A stretch of 64,000 nucleotides of DNA, taken from JAJVID01 sp050247435 (GTDB lineage: Bacteria; Acidobacteriota; Blastocatellia; RBC074). The DNA lies in assembly GCA_050247435.1 (NCBI GenBank), contig JBFWUF010000025.1:52650-116649 (forward strand), written 5' to 3'. Below, one piece after another: positions 27,200 through 35,088 of the stretch. The notes under the pieces are model-generated. The model did no database searches, was not told the origin of the DNA, and worked only from the letters and a program-made list of their open reading frames with translations. The position numbers and the translations under genes were made by a program. The first letter of the stretch is position 1, and every line of letters begins with the position of its first letter.

Positions 27200-27314
27200 T
27201 CTCACCGCAGAGGCGCAGAGAGCGCGGAGACTTCGCAGAGAGTAAGAGCGCGGGAGAAGCTTTCTGGCAAATTCTCTGCGTTCCCTCTGCCTTCTCTGCG
27301 CCTCTGCGGTGAAG
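27200..27314. repeat. Inverted repeat with GCAGAGGCGCAGAG words
   Basis: About 115 bp with arms CTCACCGCAGAGGCGCAGAG (from 27201) and CTCTGCGCCTCTGCGGTGA (ending 27312), plus inner TTCGCAGAG/TTCTCTGCG words. It is the stand-alone form of the inner element found inside the fusion gene at 19290-19379. Located upstream of the DUF1175 operon. Confidence 0.9.
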
Positions 27315-27504
27315 AGTGGTTACTCAACTCGTAGCATTACATTTTGTGTGCTCCCAAACGGGACTCTTCATTAACTCCCTCTTTGTGAACTCTCACTCCG
27401 ATCGCATCATCGCACTATTTCTTTTCACGGCGGCAGGAGCGAGGCTCTTTCGCGTGAGGCGGCGCGCCGCGTTGATGCGCTGTGGATTCCCGCATCGGTG
27501 AATG

Positions 27505-27589
27505 GGTCGGTACCGCGAACAGTAGCGAGCGTGATTGGATCAATCGGCGCGCTGATTGGTCACTCTCGCTACTGCTCGCGGTACTGACT
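27505..27589. repeat. Inverted repeat, GTACCGCGARCAGTAGCGAG type
   Basis: Arms of about 31 bp (27505-27536 and 27558-27589) around a loop that itself contains ATTGG repeats. It ends 35 bp before the histidine kinase start, so it lies in or next to that gene's leader. Confidence 0.85.
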
Positions 27590-27623
27590 CGAAATCGCCT
27601 AAAATGCTCGTGGAGTTTCAATC

Positions 27624-28580
27624 ATGCGAATTCAGAGCAATCGCAAATCGGTCTATTTCTTCATCACGCTCGGCGCGTGTCTTGTCGCGTTGGCGGTCGC
27701 GCTCAATGTCGGCTGGGTGGTTTTTCACTGGCGGCAGGTGGCGATGCTGGTTTTCGGCGTCATCTTTTTCGTGCTGATCATCGCCGGGCTGGTTTTGAAC
27801 ACGATCTTCCTGGTGCGCGAAATTCGCCGTAACGAGCAACACGACAGCTTCATCAACGCCGTCACGCACGAGTTGAAGACGCCCATCGCTTCGATCCGGC
27901 TCTACCTCGAGACGTTGCAGAAGCGGGAGGTTGACGAGGCGAAGCGCCGGGAGTTTTATCAAATAATGCTCGACGACAGCGACCGGCTGCTGCACACCGT
28001 CGAACAGGTTCTGCGCGCGGGCCGCACGGGCCACCGCCGACGCCGTATTCACGAAACCGTTATTGATCTGGGCGAGTTGGCGCGGGAGTGTCTGGAACTT
28101 TCGCGCACGCGAACGCATTTGGACGACAAGGCGCTGCGGTTCGTTAAATCCCTCGACGGCGCCGAGCGCGCTCTGGTCCGTGGCGACGCTGACGAGTTGC
28201 GAGCGGCGATATCGAACTTGATTGACAACGCGATCAAGTATTCCGACCGTGAGGTTGACGTATTGGTCGAGGTCGCGATCGTTGACGACAAACGGGCTGC
28301 GGTGCGCGTAACCGACCGCGGCGTGGGCATTCCGCGCGGTGAACTGAAACAGATCTTCAAACGTTTTTACCGCGCGCCTCGCCGGGGCGCCTTGCGCGTG
28401 AAAGGCGCCGGGCTGGGCCTGTTCATCGTCCGCTCCATCGTCAGCAAACACGGCGGCAAGACTTTCGCCGAGAGCGCGGGCGAAGGGATGGGCAGCGCGT
28501 TCACAATCGAATTGCCGCGAATCCAGCCCGAATATTCCCCTGATTTTCTGCCCGATTTTTCCAGCAAAGAGTTGAGATAA
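27624..28580 (+). CDS. Membrane sensor histidine kinase
   Basis: 318 residues. Two helices (residues 10-32 and 39-63) with almost no extracytoplasmic loop, so the sensed signal is probably in the membrane or cytoplasm. The dimerisation/phospho-acceptor region VTHELKTPIAS has His82. The ATPase domain shows the N-box LIDNAIKYS, G1 DRGVGIP, and G2 GAGLGLFIV. It resembles EnvZ/PhoR-type kinases without PAS or HAMP domains. GGAG lies 9 bp upstream of ATG 27624. It is followed after 2 bp by its response regulator. Confidence 0.95.
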   Translation: MRIQSNRKSVYFFITLGACLVALAVALNVGWVVFHWRQVAMLVFGVIFFVLIIAGLVLNTIFLVREIRRNEQHDSFINAVTHELKTPIASIRLYLETLQKREVDEAKRREFYQIMLDDSDRLLHTVEQVLRAGRTGHRRRRIHETVIDLGELARECLELSRTRTHLDDKALRFVKSLDGAERALVRGDADELRAAISNLIDNAIKYSDREVDVLVEVAIVDDKRAAVRVTDRGVGIPRGELKQIFKRFYRAPRRGALRVKGAGLGLFIVRSIVSKHGGKTFAESAGEGMGSAFTIELPRIQPEYSPDFLPDFSSKELR

Positions 28581-28582
28581 CA

Positions 28583-29335
28583 ATGAGCGTTGTTTTGATT
28601 GTTGAAGACGAGCAGCATCTGGCTGACGGTTTGAAATTCAACCTCGAGGCCGAAGGGTACGAGGTTGAGACGGTTGGCGATGGCGAAACCGCGCTCGAGT
28701 TGCTGGCGCGGAATCCGAAGCGGCCCAAACAGCACAAACAATTTGACGCCGTCGTGCTCGACGTGATGCTGCCAGGCAAAGACGGTTTCGAGGTCGCGCG
28801 CGAATTGCGCCAGGCCGGGCAATACGTCCCGATCCTGATGCTGACCGCTCGCAGCCGCCCGGAAGACATCTTGCGCGGCTTCGAAGCGGGCGCCGACGAT
28901 TATGTGCCGAAGCCGTTCGAGCTGGAGATATTGATCGCGCGTTTGAACGGCCTGCTGCGGCGGCGCGAATGGCTCCGCCTGTCGCGGAATTCGTCCGAAA
29001 TCCCGGCGCAAAGTCCGGACAGCGAGGTCTTCAACTTTTCAGGCAAGACGATTGATTTTTCAAAACTCGAGTTGAGAACAAGTGGCCGCACGGTGCAGTT
29101 GACGCCGATGGAGGCCGAGTTGCTGCGCTACCTGATCAAACGCGAAGGCAGACCAGTATCCCGGCAAAGTCTCCTCGAAGATGTCTGGGGATTGCGCGAA
29201 GACACGGACACGCGCGCGATAGACAATTTCATCGTCCGGCTGAGGCGCTACATCGAAGACGATCCGTCAACGCCTAGCCACCTGCTGACTGTGCGCGGCG
29301 TGGGATACCGGTTTGTGGCGGAACCTGGTGAATGA
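28583..29335 (+). CDS. OmpR/PhoB-family response regulator
   Basis: 250 residues. The receiver domain carries VEDE at 7-10, phospho-acceptor Asp60 in VVLDVMLPGKDGF, TAR, and KPFE. Between receiver and DNA-binding domains is an unusual 14-residue insertion early (NPKRPKQHKQ) and a polar linker. The winged-helix domain contains QLTPMEAELLRYL and DNFIVRLRRYIEDDP, followed by LLTVRGVGYRFV, the classic signature. It starts 2 bp after the kinase stop, so the pair is one operon; a palindrome follows the stop. Confidence 0.95.
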   Translation: MSVVLIVEDEQHLADGLKFNLEAEGYEVETVGDGETALELLARNPKRPKQHKQFDAVVLDVMLPGKDGFEVARELRQAGQYVPILMLTARSRPEDILRGFEAGADDYVPKPFELEILIARLNGLLRRREWLRLSRNSSEIPAQSPDSEVFNFSGKTIDFSKLELRTSGRTVQLTPMEAELLRYLIKREGRPVSRQSLLEDVWGLREDTDTRAIDNFIVRLRRYIEDDPSTPSHLLTVRGVGYRFVAEPGE

Positions 29336-29340
29336 GACTG

Positions 29341-29417
29341 GGGGACAAGGAGACAAGGAGAGGGGAAGACAAGAAGCAGGAGGCTCCTTGTCTCCTTGTC
29401 CCCTTGTCTCCTTGTCA
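29341..29417. terminator. GACAAGGA-word inverted repeat between convergent genes
   Basis: Words GGGGACAAGGAGACAAGGAG on the left pair with CTCCTTGTCTCCTTGTCC on the right. It fills the whole gap between the response regulator and the convergent NtrC-like gene, and overlaps the stop of the latter by 3 bp. Probably a bidirectional transcription end, though no T-run is present. Confidence 0.65.
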
Positions 29418-30428
29418 TTCTTCAGCCTGCTCCTTGAACCGTTTCAATTTCATGTTCAAGGTTTGAACCCTCAATCCAAGCAGCGCTGATGCTTTCGTCT
29501 GGTTGTTGTTCGTCTGGCGCAGAGCGGTTTCGATCAGGCCCCGTTCGAAATCGTCAACCATTTGCGGCAAATCAATTCCACTTGAAGGAATTGATTTCAG
29601 CGCGGCGTAACGGATGCGCGACGGCAGCAATGTTTCGTCAATCTGTTGCGGCAGAGTCGAGGTGATCGCGCTTTCGAGCGCGGCTTCGAGTTCGTCGATG
29701 TTTCCTTCCCAGGGGTAATCCGAAAGCATCTTCAGCGCGCCGGGAGTGATTTCGTGAGGGCCTTTGCTCAACCGCTTTGCGATTCTTCCGGCGAGATGGC
29801 TAGCCAGATACGCGATGTCCTCGCTGCGTTCGCGCAGCGGCTTGATCGAGAACCCGGACGGGCGCAGCAATTCGACCAGACCGTAAGCGATTCGGTTTTC
29901 GGCCTTCATTTCGGTCGGGTTCCACTCAGTGGCGAAGATCAGGCGCGGCCCGCCGTGTCTGCCTGAATGGGCGCGCCAACGCTGCTCTTCGATGTGAGCG
30001 GCGAAGCGCTGCTGCAACAACGCCGGCAGCCTGGTCAACTCGTTGACGTAGATCGTGCCGTGCCCGCAGGTTTCGATCATCCCGCGAGGCCCGAACAGCA
30101 AACTATGCAGCGATTCACTGTCCAGACTGTGCGCATTGACGGCGAAAAAAGGCTGCGCCGAATTCTCACTCGCGCTGTGGAGCACTCGCGCGACCTGCTC
30201 CTGCCGCAAACCCCGTTCGCCAATGATTAGCGAAGGGGACTTCGCTGTCGCCTGCACGCTGATGAACTGTTTGAGCGCTGTGACGTTCGTGCTCACGCCG
30301 ATGAAACATTCGTAGTTATCGAGTGGCAGCACGCGTGGGGAACCCACGAGGGTCAACGCCGGACGCGGTTTTAATGCCAAGTTTGATGATGGACGTTCGA
30401 TCGCTTGCTCTGCTGCTTCAGTAGCCAT
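29415..30428 (-). CDS. Degenerate NtrC-like AAA+ protein with Fis-type HTH
   Basis: 337 residues, strong GGGAGGT before ATG 30428. The fold order is that of a sigma-54 activator: AAA+ region (about 45-270) then a Fis HTH (NNNQTKASALLGLRVQTLNMKLKRF). The key motifs are broken. The Walker A region reads GERGLRQEQ (no GTGKE). The GAFTGA sigma-54 contact loop is missing; LLFGPRGMIETCGHG stands in its place. Walker B is GTIYVNELTRLP with Asn for Asp. The arginine region (LRERSEDI) and DYPWEGNIDELE survive. It therefore should not hydrolyse ATP or open sigma-54 promoters; a DNA-binding regulator is more likely. Confidence 0.85.
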   Translation of the reverse strand: MATEAAEQAIERPSSNLALKPRPALTLVGSPRVLPLDNYECFIGVSTNVTALKQFISVQATAKSPSLIIGERGLRQEQVARVLHSASENSAQPFFAVNAHSLDSESLHSLLFGPRGMIETCGHGTIYVNELTRLPALLQQRFAAHIEEQRWRAHSGRHGGPRLIFATEWNPTEMKAENRIAYGLVELLRPSGFSIKPLRERSEDIAYLASHLAGRIAKRLSKGPHEITPGALKMLSDYPWEGNIDELEAALESAITSTLPQQIDETLLPSRIRYAALKSIPSSGIDLPQMVDDFERGLIETALRQTNNNQTKASALLGLRVQTLNMKLKRFKEQAEE

Positions 30429-30888
30429 TCTTTTACCTCCCTAAACTTCTACCTGAACAATGCCTGTTTCGTTGAACTGACGCTTTCAACTACCAAAAAT
30501 TTAATACTTTGATCCATTACCGAATCGTACTCTGCTAAAAACAACTGCCGTGCCATCCGCAACCAGTGGAGGGAAGCGGGTTTAAGTTCTGCAAACAGTG
30601 AATTTGATCAAGGACCAGTGATCAAGGTGGATCAGTCGAGTGTCCGGTTACGGGATCATCGAGTCTCAAAAACGGAATAGGGCGATTTCAATTGTCGAAT
30701 CTGATCGGGCGAATCCACGCTTCCTGGGAATCAATTTCGCATCAACACTTCGTTGGCAACGTTTCTGCTTGGAAGGTGATTTGAAATTCGACACCGCTAG
30801 TTACGAGTTGATAGCTGCAAAGTTCCAGTAAAAGTTCCGGCTACAAAATCAGGTGGGACAAGATGGCGCCTTGCCCCACCAATTCAAT
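30429..30888. other. Gene-free gap between NtrC-like gene and DUF4097 gene
   Basis: 460 bp with a promoter expected for the NtrC-like gene at its left side. No credible gene: a 63-codon frame at 30640-30831 has no ribosome site, no homology I recognise and poor composition. A GGTGGGACAA palindrome lies at 30852-30880, just after the DUF4097 stop. Confidence 0.6.
30852..30880. repeat. Short palindrome, GGTGGGACAA family
   Basis: 29 bp reading GGTGGGACAAGATGGCGCC then TTGCCCCACC. Same family as 4277-4305 and 56229-56258. It lies 9 bp after the DUF4097 stop and may mark that operon's transcript end. Confidence 0.65.
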
Positions 30889-31671
30889 TCAGTTTCTTCG
30901 CAGCGTGACTCCGCCGTTGATGCCGGTGATGGTGATTGGCGGGCCGCCTTCGCCGACGCGCCCTCGCAATTGGCCGCGCTTCATTTCGCCGACGACGGTG
31001 ATCGGCAGGTCGGAGTTGATGCCGCCGTTGACGCCGTGAACGTCAATTTCCGCGTTGGTAGCCGAGGGCAGGCCGATTTCAATGCCGCCGTTGATGCCGC
31101 TTACGCGCAACCCGCCTTCGCCCAGACGCAGCAGCGAGAGCGTGACGCGCCCGTTGATGCCTTTCAGGTTCGTGGCCGTTCCCGCCTGGGCAACCTCGAC
31201 TCGCCCGTTGACGCCGTTCACCCCAACTTCGCCCGCGATAGCCCCGACATTAACCGCGCCGTTGACCCCGGAGACTTTCAGATTAACGCTCTTCGGCAGT
31301 TTCAGATTCACTTCATGGCGCACCCATCCGCGATCCCATCCGCCTCTGCGGCCTTCCCTGTCGTCCTCGGTGCGAATCGTCAGGCTGTTCGGCGTGTCAT
31401 CAATGATGATGGGGCGGCGCTCCATCGCGCCGGTGTCCGATGCCCTGACGTTGATGTTGATCTCAGCCTGATTGCCGTCCCAGGTCTCGATGGTGACGCG
31501 GCCATTGATGCCGCGAACCGTGACGTTCGACTCCGGCGCGAGCGTGACCGTCTTGTTGATTTGATTGGTGACGTCGGCTGAATCAACCGTTCTCGTTTGT
31601 GTGTGATTCGGCGCTATCGCCAAAATGGATCCGAGCAACAGGCTCAGAAAAAACGTTATTGGAATTTGCAT
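30889..31671 (-). CDS. Secreted DUF4097-like beta-repeat protein
   Basis: 260 residues with a signal peptide (FFLSLLLGSILAIAP). The body consists of short repeats marked by G-(I/V)-N-G (GINGRVTIE, GVNGAVNVG, GVNGRVEVA, GINGRVTLS, GINGGIEIG, GVNGGINSD, GINGGVTL), about every 20 residues, which predicts a single-stranded beta-helix on the cell surface or periplasm. DUF4097 is a putative adhesin-like domain without known biochemical role. It is the last gene after the ECF sigma, anti-sigma and a larger DUF4097 gene, from which it is separated by 221 bp containing an inverted repeat. Confidence 0.85.
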   Translation of the reverse strand: MQIPITFFLSLLLGSILAIAPNHTQTRTVDSADVTNQINKTVTLAPESNVTVRGINGRVTIETWDGNQAEININVRASDTGAMERRPIIIDDTPNSLTIRTEDDREGRRGGWDRGWVRHEVNLKLPKSVNLKVSGVNGAVNVGAIAGEVGVNGVNGRVEVAQAGTATNLKGINGRVTLSLLRLGEGGLRVSGINGGIEIGLPSATNAEIDVHGVNGGINSDLPITVVGEMKRGQLRGRVGEGGPPITITGINGGVTLRRN

Positions 31672-31775
31672 GATTCGTCCTCCTGGGGTGTTTGTGACTG
31701 CGAATAAGATTTGGTTGCAGAAAATTCTTTGAGCTGGCGCTCTAAATCAAACCAAACAACATCAGGCCAAAAGAT

Positions 31776-31866
31776 GTAGACAGGATTTACAGGATTGATC
31801 AGGATTTGCAATCAGGACAACGATCCGAGACCGTCCTATTTTGAAAAATCCTGTTTATCCTGTCTG
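31776..31866. repeat. Inverted repeat with ACAGGATT words
   Basis: Left arm AGACAGGATTTACAGGATT (31778 on), right arm AATCCTGTTTATCCTGTCT (ending 31866), with extra ATCAGGATTTG words between. It sits between the two DUF4097 genes, so it could uncouple their expression. Confidence 0.85.
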
Positions 31867-31892
31867 AACGTTTTCTGTCTTGGTTCAGGAAA

Positions 31893-33257
31893 TCAGCGTG
31901 GTTGCCCGGCGTTCTTTTTGATCTGGACGCTGCCGCTGTGGCTGATCGCGCGCACATCCGCTCCGCCTTTGCCGACCACGCCAACGATTGGCCCGTGACC
32001 GCCCAGTTGCCCGCCCTGACCGAGCCGCAACGGGAACTCCGTGTTGACCGATCCGCTGAAGCTGTTGACCGTCAGGTTGAAATTGCTGTCGGGCGGCAGA
32101 ATCAGAACGACGTTGCTGCTGAAGCTGACAAACTCGTAATGCCCATCGTCGTAAAACCTGCCCGTGAAAAGCACGCCGCCGCTGGTCGCGTTCGCCGACA
32201 CGTCCTTGCTGTCAATGTTGTTCAGTGTGATCGAGCCGCTGGTTGCGTTTACTTCTATGCGCCCCTTGGAGTCGCTGATCGCCACCGAACCGCTGACGGC
32301 GGTGACGCGCGCGCCCTCGCCAGCATTGCGAATAGCGACATCGCCGTTGAGCGAGCTTGCCGCAACACGCCCGCGCGCGTTCGTCACCGTGACCTCGGAA
32401 CTGAAACTTTCGGCGATCACATCGCCTCCGGCGTCGTTGATCTTTACCGACCCATTGGTGGCGCGCGCGCTGACGCGTCCGCCAGCGCGTTCGACTTCAA
32501 TGTTTCCGCTGGTTGTCCGGGCCGTCACGTCGTCGCGCACCCCGCGCGCGACAATGTTGCAACTCGTGCAGCGCGCGCTGAGAGTTGACGCGATTTCGTT
32601 CACCGCCAGATCACCGCTGGTGGAGTTGACGCTCAGCAAGCCACCGATGCGGTCGGCTCTGATGTTTCCGCTGGTGGTCGTCAAGACGGCGTCGCCGGTG
32701 GTTTCGCGCACAGAGATGGAGCCGCTGGCCGAGCGGGCCGTAACGCGGGCGACTGGATCGCTGATCGTGATCTCCCCACTGCTCGTCGTCAGCGAGTTCA
32801 ACGCAACGCCGCGAGGGACTTTCAGATCGTAATCAACCGAAACGCGGCTGCCCTCATATCGGGGATAAATGGTGCGGATTTCAATCCGGTCTGGCCGGGC
32901 CATCACTTGAATCTCGACCTGGCTGAAATCCTCCTCGCGCCGCTCGCGCCCCTCTCGCCCCACTCGCCCCACTCGTTTGACCGCGTCAACTTTGACACGG
33001 TTCTCATTCCAGCTTGTCACGCGGATGTAGCCGCTGCTGTTGGTGACGGCCACCGCGCCGCCTGGGGCCAGATCGTAAGTTTCATGCAGTTCGCGCGCCT
33101 GGCCGTCTGATTGCGCGCCTGATTGCGCAGTGGCCTGTGTAGTAGCCTGCGTGGCGGATTGGGCCGTGACACTTGGCGCGGCGTCAGGCTGCGACATACA
33201 GGTTGCCGCTGAAATCAAAGCCAGACACCCGATTTTTATCATTCCTCGAAATTTCAT
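31893..33257 (-). CDS. Secreted DUF4097 beta-repeat protein
   Basis: About 454 residues from ATG 33257 (an in-frame ATG at 33278 gives seven more residues). After a signal peptide there is a Thr/Gln/Ala-rich linker, then roughly ten repeats of about 20 residues marked by (T/A)-S-G-(S/N/D)-I (SASGSISVRE, TTSGNIRADR, STSGDLAVNE, TTSGNIEVER, ATNGSVKIND, ATSGSITLNN). This predicts an extracytoplasmic beta-solenoid. A single C-x-x-C (ARCTSCNI) lies mid-domain. It follows the anti-sigma gene by 33 bp, so it is probably in the ECF regulon and may be its envelope-stress effector. Confidence 0.88.
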   Translation of the reverse strand: MKFRGMIKIGCLALISAATCMSQPDAAPSVTAQSATQATTQATAQSGAQSDGQARELHETYDLAPGGAVAVTNSSGYIRVTSWNENRVKVDAVKRVGRVGREGRERREEDFSQVEIQVMARPDRIEIRTIYPRYEGSRVSVDYDLKVPRGVALNSLTTSSGEITISDPVARVTARSASGSISVRETTGDAVLTTTSGNIRADRIGGLLSVNSTSGDLAVNEIASTLSARCTSCNIVARGVRDDVTARTTSGNIEVERAGGRVSARATNGSVKINDAGGDVIAESFSSEVTVTNARGRVAASSLNGDVAIRNAGEGARVTAVSGSVAISDSKGRIEVNATSGSITLNNIDSKDVSANATSGGVLFTGRFYDDGHYEFVSFSSNVVLILPPDSNFNLTVNSFSGSVNTEFPLRLGQGGQLGGHGPIVGVVGKGGADVRAISHSGSVQIKKNAGQPR

Positions 33258-33290
33258 TTTCCGGTCTTTTCTCTCCATTGATCGTCTTTG

Positions 33291-34172
33291 CTACCGCATC
33301 GCGACGTCCTGCATCAGGTCGAGCTTCTTCGCGTAAGCCGCGAGCAGGAACTGCCCGGCGGTCGGATCATCGGGACGTTGGCGCATTGCGCGCCTGCTTT
33401 CGACTATCGAGCCGTTGATCAACGCCAGGCTCGATTCGTACTGTTTGACCAGCGCCGGGTCCAGTCCGTCGCGCCGTTTGGCAATCGCCTGATCCAACAT
33501 CCTGATCGCCTTCTGATACTCGCGTTCGGCGCGGGCGATCTGCTGGTTCATCAGTTCCTGATCTGACAACCGCGGCGCGGGAGCGGGGCGATTGATGGCT
33601 TGCGGCGCGGCTTTCGGCGATGGAGTATCGTTGATCGTCTTCCGCCCGCCATCGGCAATGTCGCTTGACGGTGAAGGAACCGGCGTCGGAGCCTCGCCCT
33701 GATGCGTCGCCGGAGTTGGAGCAACTTTTGGACTGTTGTCGGCGGTGTCCGTCGCGCCATTCCCGCCGCGTTTGAGATAGATTGCGGTAGCCGCAACCGA
33801 CAAAGCGACAAGCAGAATCGCAAAAGCCGCTTGCCGCAGCATCGCTGGCGCAAGCAGCCACCCGAATGCTCTTTGGCCAAACGTCCCCGCGCGCAACCTC
33901 TCCAGCCATCCAGCTTCAGTCGCAGCTTCCGATTGAGACTCCGGTTCGGCGCTGATGCGAGCGCGAATCGCCTCCCACATCTCGCCGCTCGGCTCAATCG
34001 CGGCCTGCTCGTAAAACTGCGCGAAGATTTCGTTCTCGCGTTCGAGATCATCTCGCATCGCTCCGCATGCGGCGCACTCGCCGAGATGCGAGCGGACTCC
34101 GGCGGCGCGAGTTTCGCCCAATTCGCCGTAGAGAAAATCTTCAAGCTCGGTTTGGCAACGTTCGCAATTCAT
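33291..34172 (-). CDS. Zinc-finger anti-sigma factor, membrane-bound
   Basis: About 293 residues from ATG 34172. The N-terminal zf-HC2 domain shows CERCQTELEDFLYGEL and HLGECAACG (His-x3-Cys-x2-Cys), typical of ZAS anti-sigma domains that hold an ECF sigma factor at the membrane. A single helix near the middle (AFAILLVALSVAATAIYL) is followed by a Pro-rich periplasmic region and a helical C-terminus rich in Gln/Arg (DQELMNQQIARAEREYQKAI), probably a sensor coiled coil. An upstream ATG at 34208 would overlap the sigma gene. It follows the sigma gene by 16 bp. Confidence 0.9.
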   Translation of the reverse strand: MNCERCQTELEDFLYGELGETRAAGVRSHLGECAACGAMRDDLERENEIFAQFYEQAAIEPSGEMWEAIRARISAEPESQSEAATEAGWLERLRAGTFGQRAFGWLLAPAMLRQAAFAILLVALSVAATAIYLKRGGNGATDTADNSPKVAPTPATHQGEAPTPVPSPSSDIADGGRKTINDTPSPKAAPQAINRPAPAPRLSDQELMNQQIARAEREYQKAIRMLDQAIAKRRDGLDPALVKQYESSLALINGSIVESRRAMRQRPDDPTAGQFLLAAYAKKLDLMQDVAMR

Positions 34173-34188
34173 AGTTTCACCATTCAAG

Positions 34189-34767
34189 CTAGCCAAGTTG
34201 ACTTCCAATCGAAAGATATGGCGTGAGCCGTTTTCGCATCTCCAGCCTCGCGCGATGCAGATCGGTCTTCAGTTTGCCAACCGAATGGCCCGTGATCGCG
34301 CTAATCTCTTCGTAACTCTTTTCGTGAAAAATCTTCAGGCTGAAAACGACGCGCTTGTCTTCGTCGAGCGCGACCAACGCCTTCTGAATCGTCTCGGTCA
34401 ATTCACGGTCGAGCATCGCGCCTTCCGGCAAAACTCCGCCTGACTCCAGCCGTAAACTTTCAGGTTCGTCCAGCCCAACTTTCATATCGTTTTTCCTCGC
34501 CTGTCTCGCCGATTCGCGCACGACGTTGCGCGCGATTCCGAACAGCCACGTCGAGAGCCGCAGGTCATCTTTCAATCCGCTCAGATTGCGGTGCGCGCGG
34601 ACGAATGTCTCCTGCGCCAGTTCCTCGGCCAGTTCGCGGTTGTGAACGAGGTTGTAGATGAAGCTGAGCACGGGACGGCCGTAGCGGTTGAAGATCAAAT
34701 GAAACGCGTCTTCGTCGCCGCATTTCGCCCGAGCCACCACGCCCGGAGCTATTTCCGCAAACGCCAT
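34189..34767 (-). CDS. ECF-family RNA polymerase sigma factor
   Basis: About 192 residues from ATG 34767, which has AGAGGGG upstream. Region 2 shows DAFHLIFNRYGRPVLSFIY and LAEELAQETFVRAHRN, then LSTWLFGIARNVV. Region 4 shows ALDEDKRVVFSLKIFHEKSYEEIS and SVGKLKTDLHRAR. Longer in-frame starts (34833, 34857) run into a 17-bp tandem repeat and would add a Lys/Glu-rich extension. The anti-sigma gene follows by 16 bp and two DUF4097 genes lie beyond. Confidence 0.93.
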   Translation of the reverse strand: MAFAEIAPGVVARAKCGDEDAFHLIFNRYGRPVLSFIYNLVHNRELAEELAQETFVRAHRNLSGLKDDLRLSTWLFGIARNVVRESARQARKNDMKVGLDEPESLRLESGGVLPEGAMLDRELTETIQKALVALDEDKRVVFSLKIFHEKSYEEISAITGHSVGKLKTDLHRARLEMRKRLTPYLSIGSQLG

Positions 34768-34831
34768 CCTCTCCCCTCTTCGGCCTTCTTCTTTCGGTTT
34801 CTCATTTTTAGCCGCGGCTATCGAATCATTC

Positions 34832-34881
34832 ATTGACCATTCACTGGCATTGACCATTCACTGGCATTGACCATTCACTGG
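34832..34881. repeat. 17-bp tandem repeat upstream of the sigma gene
   Basis: Three copies of ATTGACCATTCACTGGC (starting 34832, 34849 and 34866), the last lacking its final base. On the sigma-gene strand each copy contains CAATG and GAATGG, so several start codons are created. Because 17 is not a multiple of three, a change in copy number would shift any frame started there. Confidence 0.9.
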
Positions 34882-34987
34882 TCATTCATCAGCTTTCGGC
34901 AAGCGGATGGTTTTTACCGTTTTCACGGCGCTTTTCGTTTCCGTTCGGTTAGTGTGGATTTCGCGTTGAAGGTTTCAAAAAATTCGC

Positions 34988-35042
34988 TGTGAGCGCACGC
35001 GGCTCGCGTGCTGGGACACGCACGCGAGCCGCGTGCGCTCAC
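34988..35042. repeat. Perfect inverted repeat, GAGCGCACGCGGCTCGCGTG type
   Basis: 23-bp arms (34988-35010 and 35020-35042), perfectly complementary around a 9-bp loop. It lies between the divergent sigma operon and epimerase genes, ending 46 bp before the epimerase ATG. An upstream in-frame start of the epimerase would fall inside it. Confidence 0.9.
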
Positions 35043-35088
35043 AGGAGGTATTCGGAAATATAAACGACTGTATGTTATAAGTCTTGCC

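Noticed and set aside
27624..30428. Kinase, regulator and NtrC-like protein as one sigma-54 signalling system
   Set aside because: The NtrC-like gene is convergent with the pair and lacks the sigma-54 contact loop and ATP motifs, and the regulator is of the OmpR class.
30640..30831. 63-codon plus-strand frame in the gap at 30.4-30.9 kb
   Set aside because: No start signal, no similarity recognised, and base use unlike the neighbouring genes.
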